A stretch of 64,000 nt of DNA from Gramella sp. MT6 (GTDB lineage: Bacteria > Bacteroidota > Bacteroidia > Flavobacteriales > Flavobacteriaceae), in contig NZ_CP048410.1 in the NCBI RefSeq assembly GCF_019357415.1, positions 2,327,001 to 2,391,000 of the forward strand, given 5' to 3'. A model generated the notes under the pieces. The model was not told the origin of the DNA and searched no databases. It saw nothing but the letters and a program-made list of their open reading frames with translations. Below, one piece after another: positions 9,648 to 18,905 of the stretch (position 1 is its first letter; the number at the start of each line of letters is the position of its first letter). The translations under genes and the position numbers were made by a program.

Positions 9648-10790
9648 TTAATTTTTGGTCAATGTATATGTATACATTCTAGGATTGCTTAGATCCAGAG
9701 TGATGGTATAGTTTCCATCTTCTGGAACCCCTATGTTATCACCGCCAAATTCCATAGTACCATCTGCACCTGTATCACCAATGTTGATATCCCAGGCATC
9801 GTTAGCACGGAATTTAATTCCATTATCTGGAGCAACCTGAGCGGTAAGGTCCAGGGTTAATGTCCAAACCTTATTTTCGGCATCGTAGGTCATATCTGTA
9901 TCAGAATCCCATCCGGTTGGAGTTGCATTACCAATTATTCCCCAGTTAGTTTCGGTTAAAGAATAAGTAAGGGCCTCTGTATCTGCTTTCACCCAGAAAT
10001 ATCCACCTGTACCGTCGGGAGTTCCTGCGTTCACTTCACCATCCTGTAGTAAAGTCTCTGTATAAGCACCATTTTCGGCACCTGCATCACCATAATCTCC
10101 GTCCCATCCTGTGTTTTGCGGAAGGAATTTATATTCAGGAGCATCTACGTTCATATAAACGAAACCTTCGTAATCTGTCTCACCTTCTGCTGAAGCAGCA
10201 AGTGGTACACCTGCTTCCGGACTCCAGTCTGAAGTATAACCACTGGCTGCACCAAAGTTCCCGGTAACATATATTTTAGGAAGTTCAGCTTCTGCCTCTT
10301 CTTCAGCTTCAGGAAGAGTTACATTCACAGTGATCACATCTGAAAATTGCTCAACCGCGTTTGCGCCGCCGTCTCCAACGAATGCACGAACCTGGAAATT
10401 CAGGGTTCCGGTATTCGGAGCTTCAGTTTCAGGATCGTTATCCAGACCAGCATCTGCAGCAAGGCTTAACATCTGGCTTACCGTAACGGCTGCATTAGTC
10501 AATTCTCCTTCAGAAATTGGATCTGTATAATCAAAGGTCATATCTGCAGACCCTGCCAATTGATAAGTTACTGGTGTCTGAACATCAAAATCTACCGGAT
10601 TCCAAACAAATCTTTCGGCTAAATTATCACCATTAGCGGCTTTTAGATCATAGTTATCTGCAGCAGTATTTGTAAATGCCAAACCTACCGGGTCTGGTTT
10701 TGCCACAAAAGTGAATGAATCATCTTCGGTACACGAATTAAGACTGATTAGCCCAATTAATGCGAATAATAAAAAACTTACTTTTTTCAT
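9648..10790 (-). CDS. susE: SusE-like outer-membrane starch-binding lipoprotein
   Basis: Binds starch or maltodextrin at the cell surface beside the SusC/SusD importer. The lipobox NSC places Cys20, followed by the acidic TEDD that fits surface-export signals of Bacteroidota lipoproteins. Residues ~25-160 match the SusE N-terminal domain layout. Two tandem SusE/SusF-type starch-binding domains follow (~167-275 and ~280-380). Each pairs a GN(F/A) start with aromatic residues (TGWDGDYG; ATPTGWDSD). It lies 13 nt downstream of susD. The symbol follows position and domain layout; a SusF-like name would also be defensible. Confidence 0.85.
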   Translation of the reverse strand: MKKVSFLLFALIGLISLNSCTEDDSFTFVAKPDPVGLAFTNTAADNYDLKAANGDNLAERFVWNPVDFDVQTPVTYQLAGSADMTFDYTDPISEGELTNAAVTVSQMLSLAADAGLDNDPETEAPNTGTLNFQVRAFVGDGGANAVEQFSDVITVNVTLPEAEEEAEAELPKIYVTGNFGAASGYTSDWSPEAGVPLAASAEGETDYEGFVYMNVDAPEYKFLPQNTGWDGDYGDAGAENGAYTETLLQDGEVNAGTPDGTGGYFWVKADTEALTYSLTETNWGIIGNATPTGWDSDTDMTYDAENKVWTLTLDLTAQVAPDNGIKFRANDAWDINIGDTGADGTMEFGGDNIGVPEDGNYTITLDLSNPRMYTYTLTKN

Positions 10791-10803
10791 TTTGAATAAT
10801 ATT

Positions 10804-12429
10804 TTAATAACCTGGGTTTTGAGTTAGATTTGGATTTACTGAAATAAGATTGCTTGGAAGCGGGAATAACCTTCTGAATTCTGCAACGGCCATTCCACCT
10901 CGTGTACCACCCTTAAATGGCCACAGGTAACTTCCTGATGTGAATAAATTGAAACGGATTAGATCTGTTCTTCTTTGTCCTTCCCAGTATAATTCTCTAG
11001 CGCGTTCGCTAAGAATAAAATCCAGGGATAGGTCTGAACTGCTAATATTTCCGGAATTATCACCAAAAGCTCTTTGTCTTAGTTCATTGATATAAACAGT
11101 TGCGGTTGCTAGGTCTCCACCAGTGCCACCTCTTAATACAGCTTCAGTATAATTCAAGTAAACTTCGGCAAGACGAATAATAGGTAGATCTGTATCCACG
11201 AAATCTCCTCCTTCATCGCTACCGGCATTCCCTTCTGAATCTACATTTTTGAATTTGGTCACGGCGTAACCATCTGTAAAGGTATTTGCAATGGTATTGA
11301 TCTCGAAGCTCTGTCCATCTGTATAGAACATAGCTCTTTCATCTGCCCATTCAATTGGATTACCATCATCATCTGTTGCAGTAACCGCGTAATCAAATTG
11401 ATTAACCAGTGCTTTGGTAGTTCTTATTCCTGCCCAACCACCATTCACACCGAATAAACTGGCATCCATACTTCCTCCAATAGAAGCGTGAACAAGGAAT
11501 GTGGTACCACCATAGGTCTTAGACTGATTTCCGTCGAAATTCAACGCGAAAATAAACTCATTCTGTGCACCATTGCTGTTGTTGTCTGCAAGGAACAATT
11601 CGTCATAAGCAGATCCATTACCATTGGCATCTGTGGTGTTGATAGAATATGTTGAATTTATCGCCTGCTTAGAAAAGGTAACAGCTTCGGTATACATTGG
11701 TTCACCAATCCAGGATTCAGCATTCAGGTACAACTTAGATAAAAGTGCCCAAGAGGCTACTTTATCTACACGACCGTATTCATTAGCTCCACTATCTTTA
11801 AGATTATCCTGGATAGCAAGCAATTCAGCCTCTACGAAGTCAAAGATCTCTCTTCTTGTGCTCTGCTCAGGTAGCTCTGTAGAAACTTCCTGTACCAAAG
11901 GAACATCTGCATAGAAATCCATTAGGTTGTAATAAGCAAAGGCTCTAAGGAATCTTGCTTCAGCAATATAAGCCGCCACTTCTGGATCTTCATTTAAAGC
12001 TTCAGCATTAGAGATGAACGAATTACAGAATGATACTTCCTGTGCCAGCCTGTAATACATACCGGTGGTAAAGTCATTCGAAGCACCCCAGTCCATCGCA
12101 TGAAGGTTAGGAAGACCAGGGTCTCCCCATCCAACTACAGCATTATCTGTAGTAAGTTCATTAAGACTGTACAATAATCTCGAATATTGCGAGGTACCTT
12201 CATCGATACCTGTGATATCTGCGTCACCAGCCGGACCTTGTTGTCCAGTTAACGCTAAACTAGCGTATAGCTTAGCCAATGCACCTTTAGCTTCCTGAGC
12301 ATCAACAAATACATTTGTTTCAGTAAAACTATCAGGATCTATAGGATATTGATCTAAATCGTCATGGCAGGCTACAAGGAGACAAGCCGGTACGATCAGG
12401 ATTAATTTCTTTATAAAATTCATTTTCAT
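10804..12429 (-). CDS. susD: SusD/RagB nutrient-binding outer-membrane lipoprotein
   Basis: The surface lid of the SusCD importer, which captures alpha-glucan oligosaccharides and hands them to SusC. The 541-residue protein starts with a lipoprotein signal ending in VAC (Cys21) and continues with HDDLDQYP, the usual SusD N-terminus. The TPR-like helical repeats (EARFLRAFAYYNLMDFYADVP) and the C-terminal ERARELYWEGQRRTDLIRF motif are family hallmarks. The gene begins 9 nt after susC. ATGAAAATG gives two possible starts two codons apart. Confidence 0.95.
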   Translation of the reverse strand: MKMNFIKKLILIVPACLLVACHDDLDQYPIDPDSFTETNVFVDAQEAKGALAKLYASLALTGQQGPAGDADITGIDEGTSQYSRLLYSLNELTTDNAVVGWGDPGLPNLHAMDWGASNDFTTGMYYRLAQEVSFCNSFISNAEALNEDPEVAAYIAEARFLRAFAYYNLMDFYADVPLVQEVSTELPEQSTRREIFDFVEAELLAIQDNLKDSGANEYGRVDKVASWALLSKLYLNAESWIGEPMYTEAVTFSKQAINSTYSINTTDANGNGSAYDELFLADNNSNGAQNEFIFALNFDGNQSKTYGGTTFLVHASIGGSMDASLFGVNGGWAGIRTTKALVNQFDYAVTATDDDGNPIEWADERAMFYTDGQSFEINTIANTFTDGYAVTKFKNVDSEGNAGSDEGGDFVDTDLPIIRLAEVYLNYTEAVLRGGTGGDLATATVYINELRQRAFGDNSGNISSSDLSLDFILSERARELYWEGQRRTDLIRFNLFTSGSYLWPFKGGTRGGMAVAEFRRLFPLPSNLISVNPNLTQNPGY

Positions 12430-12438
12430 ACTATTTTT

Positions 12439-15354
12439 TTAAAAATTAAGATTTGCACCAATAGCGAAAGATCTTGGTCTTGGATAGAAATTGTTATCTA
12501 TTCCCTGGTTGATTTCAGGATCTAAACCTTCATAATCGGTAATAGTCAATACATTCTGAACAGAACCGTAGATCCTTAAAGAAGATTCGCTAAAGATCTC
12601 TGGTAAAGTATAACCCAGCGTAATGTTATCTAACCTGAAAAATGATGCATCCTGAATATAGTAATCGCTTAACAGGTTAGTTTCAGTCGAAGAAACAAAA
12701 CCGGTATTGTAATAATCTGAATGCAGGTTTCTTAGTACGCTGTTCTCTGTAGCACGCAATTCATAAGATCTACTGGATGCCATGTTGTTGTATGCATAGT
12801 TGCCAATATTCGCTCTGGATACTATGGCAAGATCCCAGCTCTTATAATTAAGGTTAGTATTCAGACCCATGATGATATCTGCATAAGGATCCTTATATAG
12901 ATATTTATCGTCATCATTTATCTGGTTATCTCCGTTCCTGTCTACATAAGCACCTTCGATTGGTCTTCCGGCCTCATCATATACCTGTTTGAAAACCCAG
13001 TAGCTAAAAGGAGAATGTCCTTCTTTGTGCAACTGAATAGTGTTACCGGTACCTCCATCAATATCACCTGTTTGTACTTCATCTGGAAGTCTGGTGATCT
13101 CATTTTCATTATAACTAATGTTGTAACCAATACTCCATGTGAAATCTTCCGTTTGTACTGGAACTACATTAATTTCAAATTCAACTCCTCGGTTTTCCAT
13201 ATCTCCGATGTTATTGTCTATACCATTAGAGAAATTGGTAAATGGGTCTACAGTTACAAAACTGATAAGATCTTCAGTTTTCTTTAAATAGGCATTTACA
13301 GAACCGGAAATTCGGTTGTTGAATAAGCCGTAGTCAAGACCAATGTTATAGGTCTTTCCAACTTCCCATCTTAGGTTTTCATTATATTCTTCCGGACGGT
13401 AGGTCTGGTAATACTGGTTTCCAAACTGGTAATTAGCATCAGAGCGGCTACCGGTATATTTTGTAAGGAAATTATAATCTCCAAGCCCGTTAACGTTACC
13501 TATCTCTCCATAACCAAGTCTTAATTTAAGTTGATTAATAGCATTTGATCCGGCAAGGAAATTTTCATTGTTTAAATTCCAGGCAAGTGCGAAAGATGGA
13601 AAATAACCCCATCTGTCATCAGGGTTCAATTTTGAAGAAGAATCTGCTCTTAAAGTAGCCGTAAATAGGTATCTGTTATCATAGTTATAGTTTAGTCTTC
13701 CAAAATACGAAAGAAGTACGCTTCTCCATTTATCTACGAATTCAAAATCAAGACCATCTTCCTGAGCTTCACTATCATAGTTATACCTGTAGTCTTCAAA
13801 ACTCTGATATGAGTAACCAGCCACTGCATTTACAGAATGAAGGTCGAAATCGGTATCATAAGTTAAATAAGCATCGAACAATTCGTTGGTAGACTCATTG
13901 CTGTAAGTAGTGTAAGAACCATTCCAGTCTAAAGATGCCGATGGCATTTGATCTGAAGTGATCACCCTACCGTTACTGTTAGATTTATCTAAACCAACGT
14001 TCACGGTAGCCGTAAGGTCAGGGAAGAAATGCAGGTCATAATCTACCTTAGCATTACCAATGAATCTTCTTACTTCTGAAGTATCATCTTTTAAATTGAT
14101 CTGAGCAACCGGGTTTGTTGGAGCCAGGTTGATCTGAACATTATCTGCATTCAACCAGGTGTAGTATCCCCCAAAAGGTGAGTTTTCATCATAGATTGGG
14201 TGTGTTGGATCAAAGCCTACGGCACTTCCAATAGCATCTCTGTTAGCGAAAGTATTTTCGGTATACATACCTCTAGCGTTCAATTCAACCGTAAGATGAC
14301 TATCAAGGAAAGTAGGTTTAAGGTTCACAGAAGCAGTAGTTCTAGTGAAATTATCACCTCTCAAAATACCATCCTGGTCTGTATAACCTAAAGAAGCACG
14401 AACCGGCATAAAATCTGCAATTCTTCCAGTTGTACTAAAGTTGTGTTCAGACCCGAAAGCTTCGTTATAGATCTGCTTCTGCCAGTCTGTATTCTCTGTT
14501 CCTAATCTTGCGATAGCTGCATCACTACCTACTTCATTTACTAAAGCTCTGAATTGATCTCCATCTAATACATCTACATAATCTGTAGGAGTATAAAGGA
14601 TAGAGGAGGTAGAAAAATTAAATCTGAAGTCGTTACCTTTTCCTTTTTTGGTGGTTATCAAAATAACCCCGTTTGCGGCACGAGACCCATAGATAGCGGT
14701 AGAAGACGCATCTTTAAGGATGGTCATGCTTTCAATATCATTAGGGTTAATGAAATCTAAAGCGTTTCTTGAACCGCTAACGCCTTCATCTGCTAAAGGA
14801 ATTCCATCTACCACAATAAGTGGTGAACTGGTAAGGGAAAGTGATCCCTGTCCTCTAATGTTAATGGTTTGACCTTCCCCAGGCGCTCCACCACCGGAAG
14901 TTACATTAACACCGGCTACTTTACCTGTGATAAGCTGTCCTGCGGTTTGTACGGGTCCCGGGTTAAAGTCTTCGGTTCCAACCTGGGCTACTGCTCCGGT
15001 TGCGTCTTTTTTACTTACAGAACCATAACCTATAACAACCACTTCATCTAATGCAGCCTGATTTTCATCAAGCTGTACATTAATATTAGACTGGCCGTTA
15101 TAAGGGATCTGTTGAGTAGAAAATCCTAAAAAAGAAAATGATAGTACATCACCTTCAGAAATATTATCGATGGAATAGTTACCATCGAAATCTGTTGTAG
15201 TACCGTTGCTGGTACCCTGAACAATTACGTTTACACCAGGAATGGGCATTCCTGTGCCACTTTCGGTCACAGTCCCGCTAACGGTGTTTTGGGCAAAAAA
15301 GCTCATTGGTAGCATCAACAGCAAAAACAATGTGCTTTTAAATAAAGTTCTCAT
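12439..15354 (-). CDS. susC: SusC/RagA TonB-linked outer-membrane receptor
   Basis: TonB-dependent porin that imports starch oligosaccharides into the periplasm. Residues 1-21 are a signal peptide (ending FFA|QN). A carboxypeptidase-regulatory-like beta domain (~24-100) follows, then the DEVVVIGYG motif typical of the SusC TonB-box/plug junction, the plug (~110-230, with GVILITTKKGK) and a 22-strand barrel to the C-terminus (FAIGANLNF). At 971 residues it has normal SusC length. It is the first gene of the leftward operon and is divergent from the LacI-type regulator. The shared 223-nt spacer holds a perfect LacI-type operator. Confidence 0.96.
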   Translation of the reverse strand: MRTLFKSTLFLLLMLPMSFFAQNTVSGTVTESGTGMPIPGVNVIVQGTSNGTTTDFDGNYSIDNISEGDVLSFSFLGFSTQQIPYNGQSNINVQLDENQAALDEVVVIGYGSVSKKDATGAVAQVGTEDFNPGPVQTAGQLITGKVAGVNVTSGGGAPGEGQTINIRGQGSLSLTSSPLIVVDGIPLADEGVSGSRNALDFINPNDIESMTILKDASSTAIYGSRAANGVILITTKKGKGNDFRFNFSTSSILYTPTDYVDVLDGDQFRALVNEVGSDAAIARLGTENTDWQKQIYNEAFGSEHNFSTTGRIADFMPVRASLGYTDQDGILRGDNFTRTTASVNLKPTFLDSHLTVELNARGMYTENTFANRDAIGSAVGFDPTHPIYDENSPFGGYYTWLNADNVQINLAPTNPVAQINLKDDTSEVRRFIGNAKVDYDLHFFPDLTATVNVGLDKSNSNGRVITSDQMPSASLDWNGSYTTYSNESTNELFDAYLTYDTDFDLHSVNAVAGYSYQSFEDYRYNYDSEAQEDGLDFEFVDKWRSVLLSYFGRLNYNYDNRYLFTATLRADSSSKLNPDDRWGYFPSFALAWNLNNENFLAGSNAINQLKLRLGYGEIGNVNGLGDYNFLTKYTGSRSDANYQFGNQYYQTYRPEEYNENLRWEVGKTYNIGLDYGLFNNRISGSVNAYLKKTEDLISFVTVDPFTNFSNGIDNNIGDMENRGVEFEINVVPVQTEDFTWSIGYNISYNENEITRLPDEVQTGDIDGGTGNTIQLHKEGHSPFSYWVFKQVYDEAGRPIEGAYVDRNGDNQINDDDKYLYKDPYADIIMGLNTNLNYKSWDLAIVSRANIGNYAYNNMASSRSYELRATENSVLRNLHSDYYNTGFVSSTETNLLSDYYIQDASFFRLDNITLGYTLPEIFSESSLRIYGSVQNVLTITDYEGLDPEINQGIDNNFYPRPRSFAIGANLNF

Positions 15355-15386
15355 AAATTTTCTATTGGTTTTTACTAAAAATTAAC

Positions 15387-15404
15387 CTTATATTTTTACT
15401 TCCT
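15387..15404. repeat. 18-bp direct repeat, copy 1
   Basis: CTTATATTTTTACTTCCT occurs here, 33 nt outside the susC start, and again exactly at 16659-16676 upstream of the MFS gene. Two identical copies in front of the two transport genes suggest a shared regulatory element. Confidence 0.5.
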
Positions 15405-15462
15405 GAGGTTAAATGTATGTAAAATGATTACCAATAATCGGGAATTTAGCGCCAGCACTGCG

Positions 15463-15478
15463 ACGAAAACGTTTTCGT
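15463..15478. promoter_or_regulatory. LacI-family operator between susC and lacI-type gene
   Basis: ACGAAAACGTTTTCGT is a perfect 16-bp palindrome with the central CG and A/T arms typical of LacI/GalR-family operators. It lies 108 nt from the susC start and 100 nt from the regulator start, so one bound dimer could control both. Confidence 0.8.
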
Positions 15479-15522
15479 GTTGAAAACTTTTTGATGTTAA
15501 GGCATTAATAATATAAATATGG

Positions 15523-15530
15523 TAAATTTG
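15523..15530 (+). promoter_or_regulatory. -7 box for the LacI-type regulator gene
   Basis: TAAATTTG fits the Bacteroidota -7 consensus TAnnTTTG and lies 47 nt upstream of the ATG. I do not see a convincing -33 TTG at normal spacing. Confidence 0.45.
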
Positions 15531-15577
15531 AAGGATTCAAAATCAGACCTACCCTAAATAAAGAATATCGGAACTAA

Positions 15578-16606
15578 ATGAAGCCAAAACTTACCCTAAA
15601 GAAAATTGCGAAAGAATTAGATGTTTCTATATCTACAGTTTCAAAAGCTTTGAGAGATAGTCCTGAAATAGGGGAAGAAACGCGCGAAAAGATCAAAGCT
15701 TTTGCTAAACATTATAATTATAAACCTAATAATATCGCTCTTAGTCTTAAGAATAGAAAGACCAAGACCATAGGTATTATTATTCCCGAGATCGTTCATC
15801 ACTTTTTTACCACCGTAATAAGTGGAGTAGAGAAAGTAGCTAATGAAATGGGATATAATGTATTTGTATGCCTTTCAGATAACTCCTTCGATAAAGAAGT
15901 ACTAAACATGGAAATGCTGGCGAATGGAAGCACAGATGGTTTCATCCTTTCACTCGCTAAGGAGACCATGCAAAAAGGAGACTACCACCATTTAGTTGAA
16001 GCCATCAACCAGGGGATGCCTTTGGTATTATTTGATCGAGTGGTTGAGGATATTGCCTGTGACAAGGTGATCATAGATGATGTTACCGGTGGTAAAAAGG
16101 CGGTTCAGCATTTAGTTGATATAGGATGCCGCAATATCGCATTGATCTCTACTGTAGACTATGTTAGTGTTGGTAAATTACGTACCAAGGGATATAAAGA
16201 GTCGCTGGAAGAGAACGGACTTCCATATAAAGAAGATCTGGTTCTAAAGATCGAAGAGATGGAGGATTCTGAAGCCGAAATAGCCGAATTTTTAAAGGAA
16301 AAAGATGTGGATGGAGTATTCGCGGTGAATGAACATTTTGCGATTTCAGCGATCAAAGCGATACAGGAACAGGGGAAAAAAGTACCTGAAGATGTTTCGG
16401 TAATTGGATTTACAGACGGGGAGCTTTCCAAAAGGTTTATACCAAGCCTAACTACCGTAAGCCAGCATGGAATGAGAATCGGGGAAGAGTCGGCAAGGTT
16501 ATTAATAGAGAAGCTTGAGCGTACCCCTTCAGAGGAGGATTATTATAAAACGATCATAGTAGAAACAGGTTTGGTGGTTAGAAATTCAACAAAATCAAAG
16601 AAATAG
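15578..16606 (+). CDS. LacI/GalR-family transcriptional regulator of the alpha-glucan locus
   Basis: A 342-residue DNA-binding regulator. The N-terminal helix-turn-helix (LTLKKIAKELDVSISTVSKAL, ~5-25) and hinge (to ~62) precede a periplasmic-binding-protein-like sensor domain starting at KTIGIIIPEIVHHFF. The sensor domain contains VIGFTDGELS and the usual PSLTTVSQ signature. It lies between the two divergent arms of the starch locus, next to a perfect operator. It replaces the SusR-type regulator known from Bacteroides. The effector is probably maltose, a maltodextrin or a sugar phosphate, which is inference. Confidence 0.93.
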   Translation: MKPKLTLKKIAKELDVSISTVSKALRDSPEIGEETREKIKAFAKHYNYKPNNIALSLKNRKTKTIGIIIPEIVHHFFTTVISGVEKVANEMGYNVFVCLSDNSFDKEVLNMEMLANGSTDGFILSLAKETMQKGDYHHLVEAINQGMPLVLFDRVVEDIACDKVIIDDVTGGKKAVQHLVDIGCRNIALISTVDYVSVGKLRTKGYKESLEENGLPYKEDLVLKIEEMEDSEAEIAEFLKEKDVDGVFAVNEHFAISAIKAIQEQGKKVPEDVSVIGFTDGELSKRFIPSLTTVSQHGMRIGEESARLLIEKLERTPSEEDYYKTIIVETGLVVRNSTKSKK

Positions 16607-16628
16607 GCGGGGCATTTTAAAAATTATA

Positions 16629-16636
16629 TATATTTG
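16629..16636 (+). promoter_or_regulatory. -7 box for the MFS-pgmB-GH65 operon
   Basis: TATATTTG matches TAnnTTTG, ~97 nt upstream of the transporter ATG. The -33 region is weak. The second copy of the 18-bp repeat lies downstream, within the predicted 5' UTR. Confidence 0.4.
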
Positions 16637-16658
16637 CCTCAGTTGAAATTTATCAGAA

Positions 16659-16676
16659 CTTATATTTTTACTTCCT
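16659..16676. repeat. 18-bp direct repeat, copy 2
   Basis: Second exact copy of CTTATATTTTTACTTCCT (first at 15387-15404), 57 nt upstream of the MFS transporter start. Confidence 0.5.
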
Positions 16677-16733
16677 ACCTTGTTTAAGTTTTGATAAGTC
16701 ATAGTGCTTATCGTGATCATTAAAATTTACGAT

Positions 16734-18254
16734 ATGCGTAAACGTACCTTAAGCTTCTGGGAGATCTGGAACATGAGTTTCGGGTTTCTTGGAATTCAGT
16801 TTGGATTCGCCTTACAGAATGCCAATACTTCAAGAATATTTGAAACCCTTGGAGCTAGTGTTGAAGAGATCCCGATCTTATGGATTGCCGCGCCGGTAAC
16901 CGGTTTAGTGGTTCAACCAATTATAGGATATTTTAGTGACCGTACCTGGACCAAATTGGGACGACGGCGGCCTTATTTTCTTATAGGAGCAATTTTATCT
17001 TCCATTGCATTATTCATTATGCCTAACTCGCCAACCTTATGGGTGGCCGCGGGTACATTATGGATCATGGATGCTTCTATAAATATCTCTATGGAACCCT
17101 TCCGGGCATTTGTGGGAGATAATTTGCCCGACAGGCAAAGGACGCTTGGTTTCGCTATGCAAAGCTTCTTTATTGGAGTGGGAGCAGTAGTAGGATCGTT
17201 ATTACCATATATGTTCACTAATTGGTTCGGGATAAGCAATACTGCACCAGAAGGGATTATTCCAGATTCGGTAAAATGGTCCTTTTATGTTGGAGGGATT
17301 GTTTTCCTTTTAGCCGTTCTATGGACGGTTATAAAATCTAAAGAATATTCCCCGGAAGAACTGGCAGCCTTCGAAAAGGAAAAAATGAAGGATAAACCGG
17401 CCCGGGTTGAGGTAGTAGATAAGTCTAAAAACATAAGGAACCAATTCATTGCCGGGGTGGTAATGACCTTGATTGGAGCAATAATTTCATTTTTAATTTA
17501 CAAAAATGGGCTTACCAAAGAATTATATATACTTTTTGTAGGTCTTATCATTGCAGGTATTCTTTTCATAGTAGTTTCTACCCTGCGTAAAAAACAGGTT
17601 CGTAATGGTTTTACCATTATTATCACCGATATGCTAAATATGCCACCGGCTATGAAACAACTGGCCTGGGTGCAATTCTTTTCTTGGTTCGCCTTGTTTT
17701 CTATGTGGATCTATACTACACCGGCAGTTACCGGTCATGTTTTCGGAACCAACGATACTACTTCAGAATTATATAACGATGCGGCAGACTGGGTTACCGT
17801 GATGTTTACTGTTTATAATGGAGTTGCGGCAGCAGTAGCATTTTTATTGCCGGTGCTGGCCAGGAGAACAAGCAACAAGGTGACTCACTTACTTGCTTTG
17901 ACCGTGGGTGGTTTAGGGTTAATTTCAGTTTATTTCCTTGGAGATAAAGTTGGCCTGTTACTGGCGATGGTAGGAGTAGGGGTAGCCTGGGCTAGTATTT
18001 TATCTATTCCATATGCCATGCTTTCTGGCGCGTTGCCCTCTGCAAAAATGGGTTATTACATGGGAGTTTTTAATTTCTTTATTGTGATCCCACAGATAGT
18101 GGCGGCGACCATATTAGGATTTTTAGTGAAAGAACTTTTTAATGGAGAACCAATCTACGCGCTGATCGTAGGTGGTTGTTCCATGATCTTATCAGGACTT
18201 TTAACCTTAAGAGTTCAAACAAACAAAAGAATAAATATAGATGAGCAATCATAA
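16734..18254 (+). CDS. MFS maltose/maltodextrin transporter
   Basis: Inner-membrane secondary transporter that brings maltose (or short maltodextrins) into the cytoplasm. The 506 residues contain about twelve hydrophobic segments and a MFS motif A-like loop (YFSDRTWTKLGRRRPY), as in the SLC45/GPH-type sugar symporters. A cytoplasmic charged insert (KEYSPEELAAFEKEKMKD) separates the halves. I start it at the ATG of MRKRTLSFWE. An upstream in-frame GTG would add ten unlikely residues. It overlaps pgmB by 14 nt, which suggests coupled translation. Confidence 0.88.
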   Translation: MRKRTLSFWEIWNMSFGFLGIQFGFALQNANTSRIFETLGASVEEIPILWIAAPVTGLVVQPIIGYFSDRTWTKLGRRRPYFLIGAILSSIALFIMPNSPTLWVAAGTLWIMDASINISMEPFRAFVGDNLPDRQRTLGFAMQSFFIGVGAVVGSLLPYMFTNWFGISNTAPEGIIPDSVKWSFYVGGIVFLLAVLWTVIKSKEYSPEELAAFEKEKMKDKPARVEVVDKSKNIRNQFIAGVVMTLIGAIISFLIYKNGLTKELYILFVGLIIAGILFIVVSTLRKKQVRNGFTIIITDMLNMPPAMKQLAWVQFFSWFALFSMWIYTTPAVTGHVFGTNDTTSELYNDAADWVTVMFTVYNGVAAAVAFLLPVLARRTSNKVTHLLALTVGGLGLISVYFLGDKVGLLLAMVGVGVAWASILSIPYAMLSGALPSAKMGYYMGVFNFFIVIPQIVAATILGFLVKELFNGEPIYALIVGGCSMILSGLLTLRVQTNKRINIDEQS

Positions 18255-18900
18255 AGCATTCATATTCGATCTGGATGGAGTAATAGTAGATACGGCCAAA
18301 TTTCATTTTCTGGCCTGGAGAAAACTGGCGAATGATCTTGGATTCGATTTTACTGAAGAGCAAAATGAGCAATTAAAAGGAGTAAGCCGGGTAGAATCTT
18401 TAAAAAGGATTCTGAAATGGGGTAATATGGAGCTTGCTGAAGATGAGTTTGAAAGGCAAATGGCCATGAAAAATGAAAATTACTTATCTTATGTAGATAA
18501 AATGGACGCTAACGAAATCCTTCCCGGAGTTCGTAAGGTGTTGGATTACCTAACCGAAAATAATGTGCCCTTCGCCCTGGGTTCAGCCAGTAAAAATGCA
18601 AGGCCAATATTAAAGAAAATAGATCTGTATGATAAATTCGACGCTATAGTTGATGGTACAGATGTGAAGAAGGCAAAGCCCGATCCAGAGGTGTTCTTGA
18701 TCGCGGCAGATAAATTAAAGACAGATCCACAGGATTGTGTGGTCTTCGAGGATTCGGTAGCCGGAGTTCAGGCTGCCAATATTGGAAAAATGACAAGTGT
18801 TGGAATTGGTGATAAAGGAGTGCTAAACGAAGCAGATCATGTATTCCAAGATTTTATCGAGATTAAAATAGAATTTATAGAAAACTTATTGAGAAAATAG
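18241..18900 (+). CDS. pgmB: Beta-phosphoglucomutase (HAD superfamily)
   Basis: Converts beta-glucose-1-phosphate, made by maltose phosphorylase, to glucose-6-phosphate in the cytoplasm. The 219-residue protein has the HAD nucleophile motif FDLDGVIVDT (8-17, Asp9 and Asp11), a helical cap with the substrate Thr/Arg region, and the LGSASKNA and KPDPEVFL motifs. VVFEDSVAGVQAA carries the metal-binding acid. Its place directly before GH65 is the standard phosphorolytic maltose route. The GH65 gene starts 5 nt later. Confidence 0.95.
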   Translation: MSNHKAFIFDLDGVIVDTAKFHFLAWRKLANDLGFDFTEEQNEQLKGVSRVESLKRILKWGNMELAEDEFERQMAMKNENYLSYVDKMDANEILPGVRKVLDYLTENNVPFALGSASKNARPILKKIDLYDKFDAIVDGTDVKKAKPDPEVFLIAADKLKTDPQDCVVFEDSVAGVQAANIGKMTSVGIGDKGVLNEADHVFQDFIEIKIEFIENLLRK

Positions 18901-18905
18901 AACTA

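Noticed and set aside
16704..16733. GTG start that adds ten residues to the MFS transporter
   Set aside because: The extra residues precede the conserved MRKRTLSFWE start and overlap the expected 5' UTR; the ATG at 16734 fits better.
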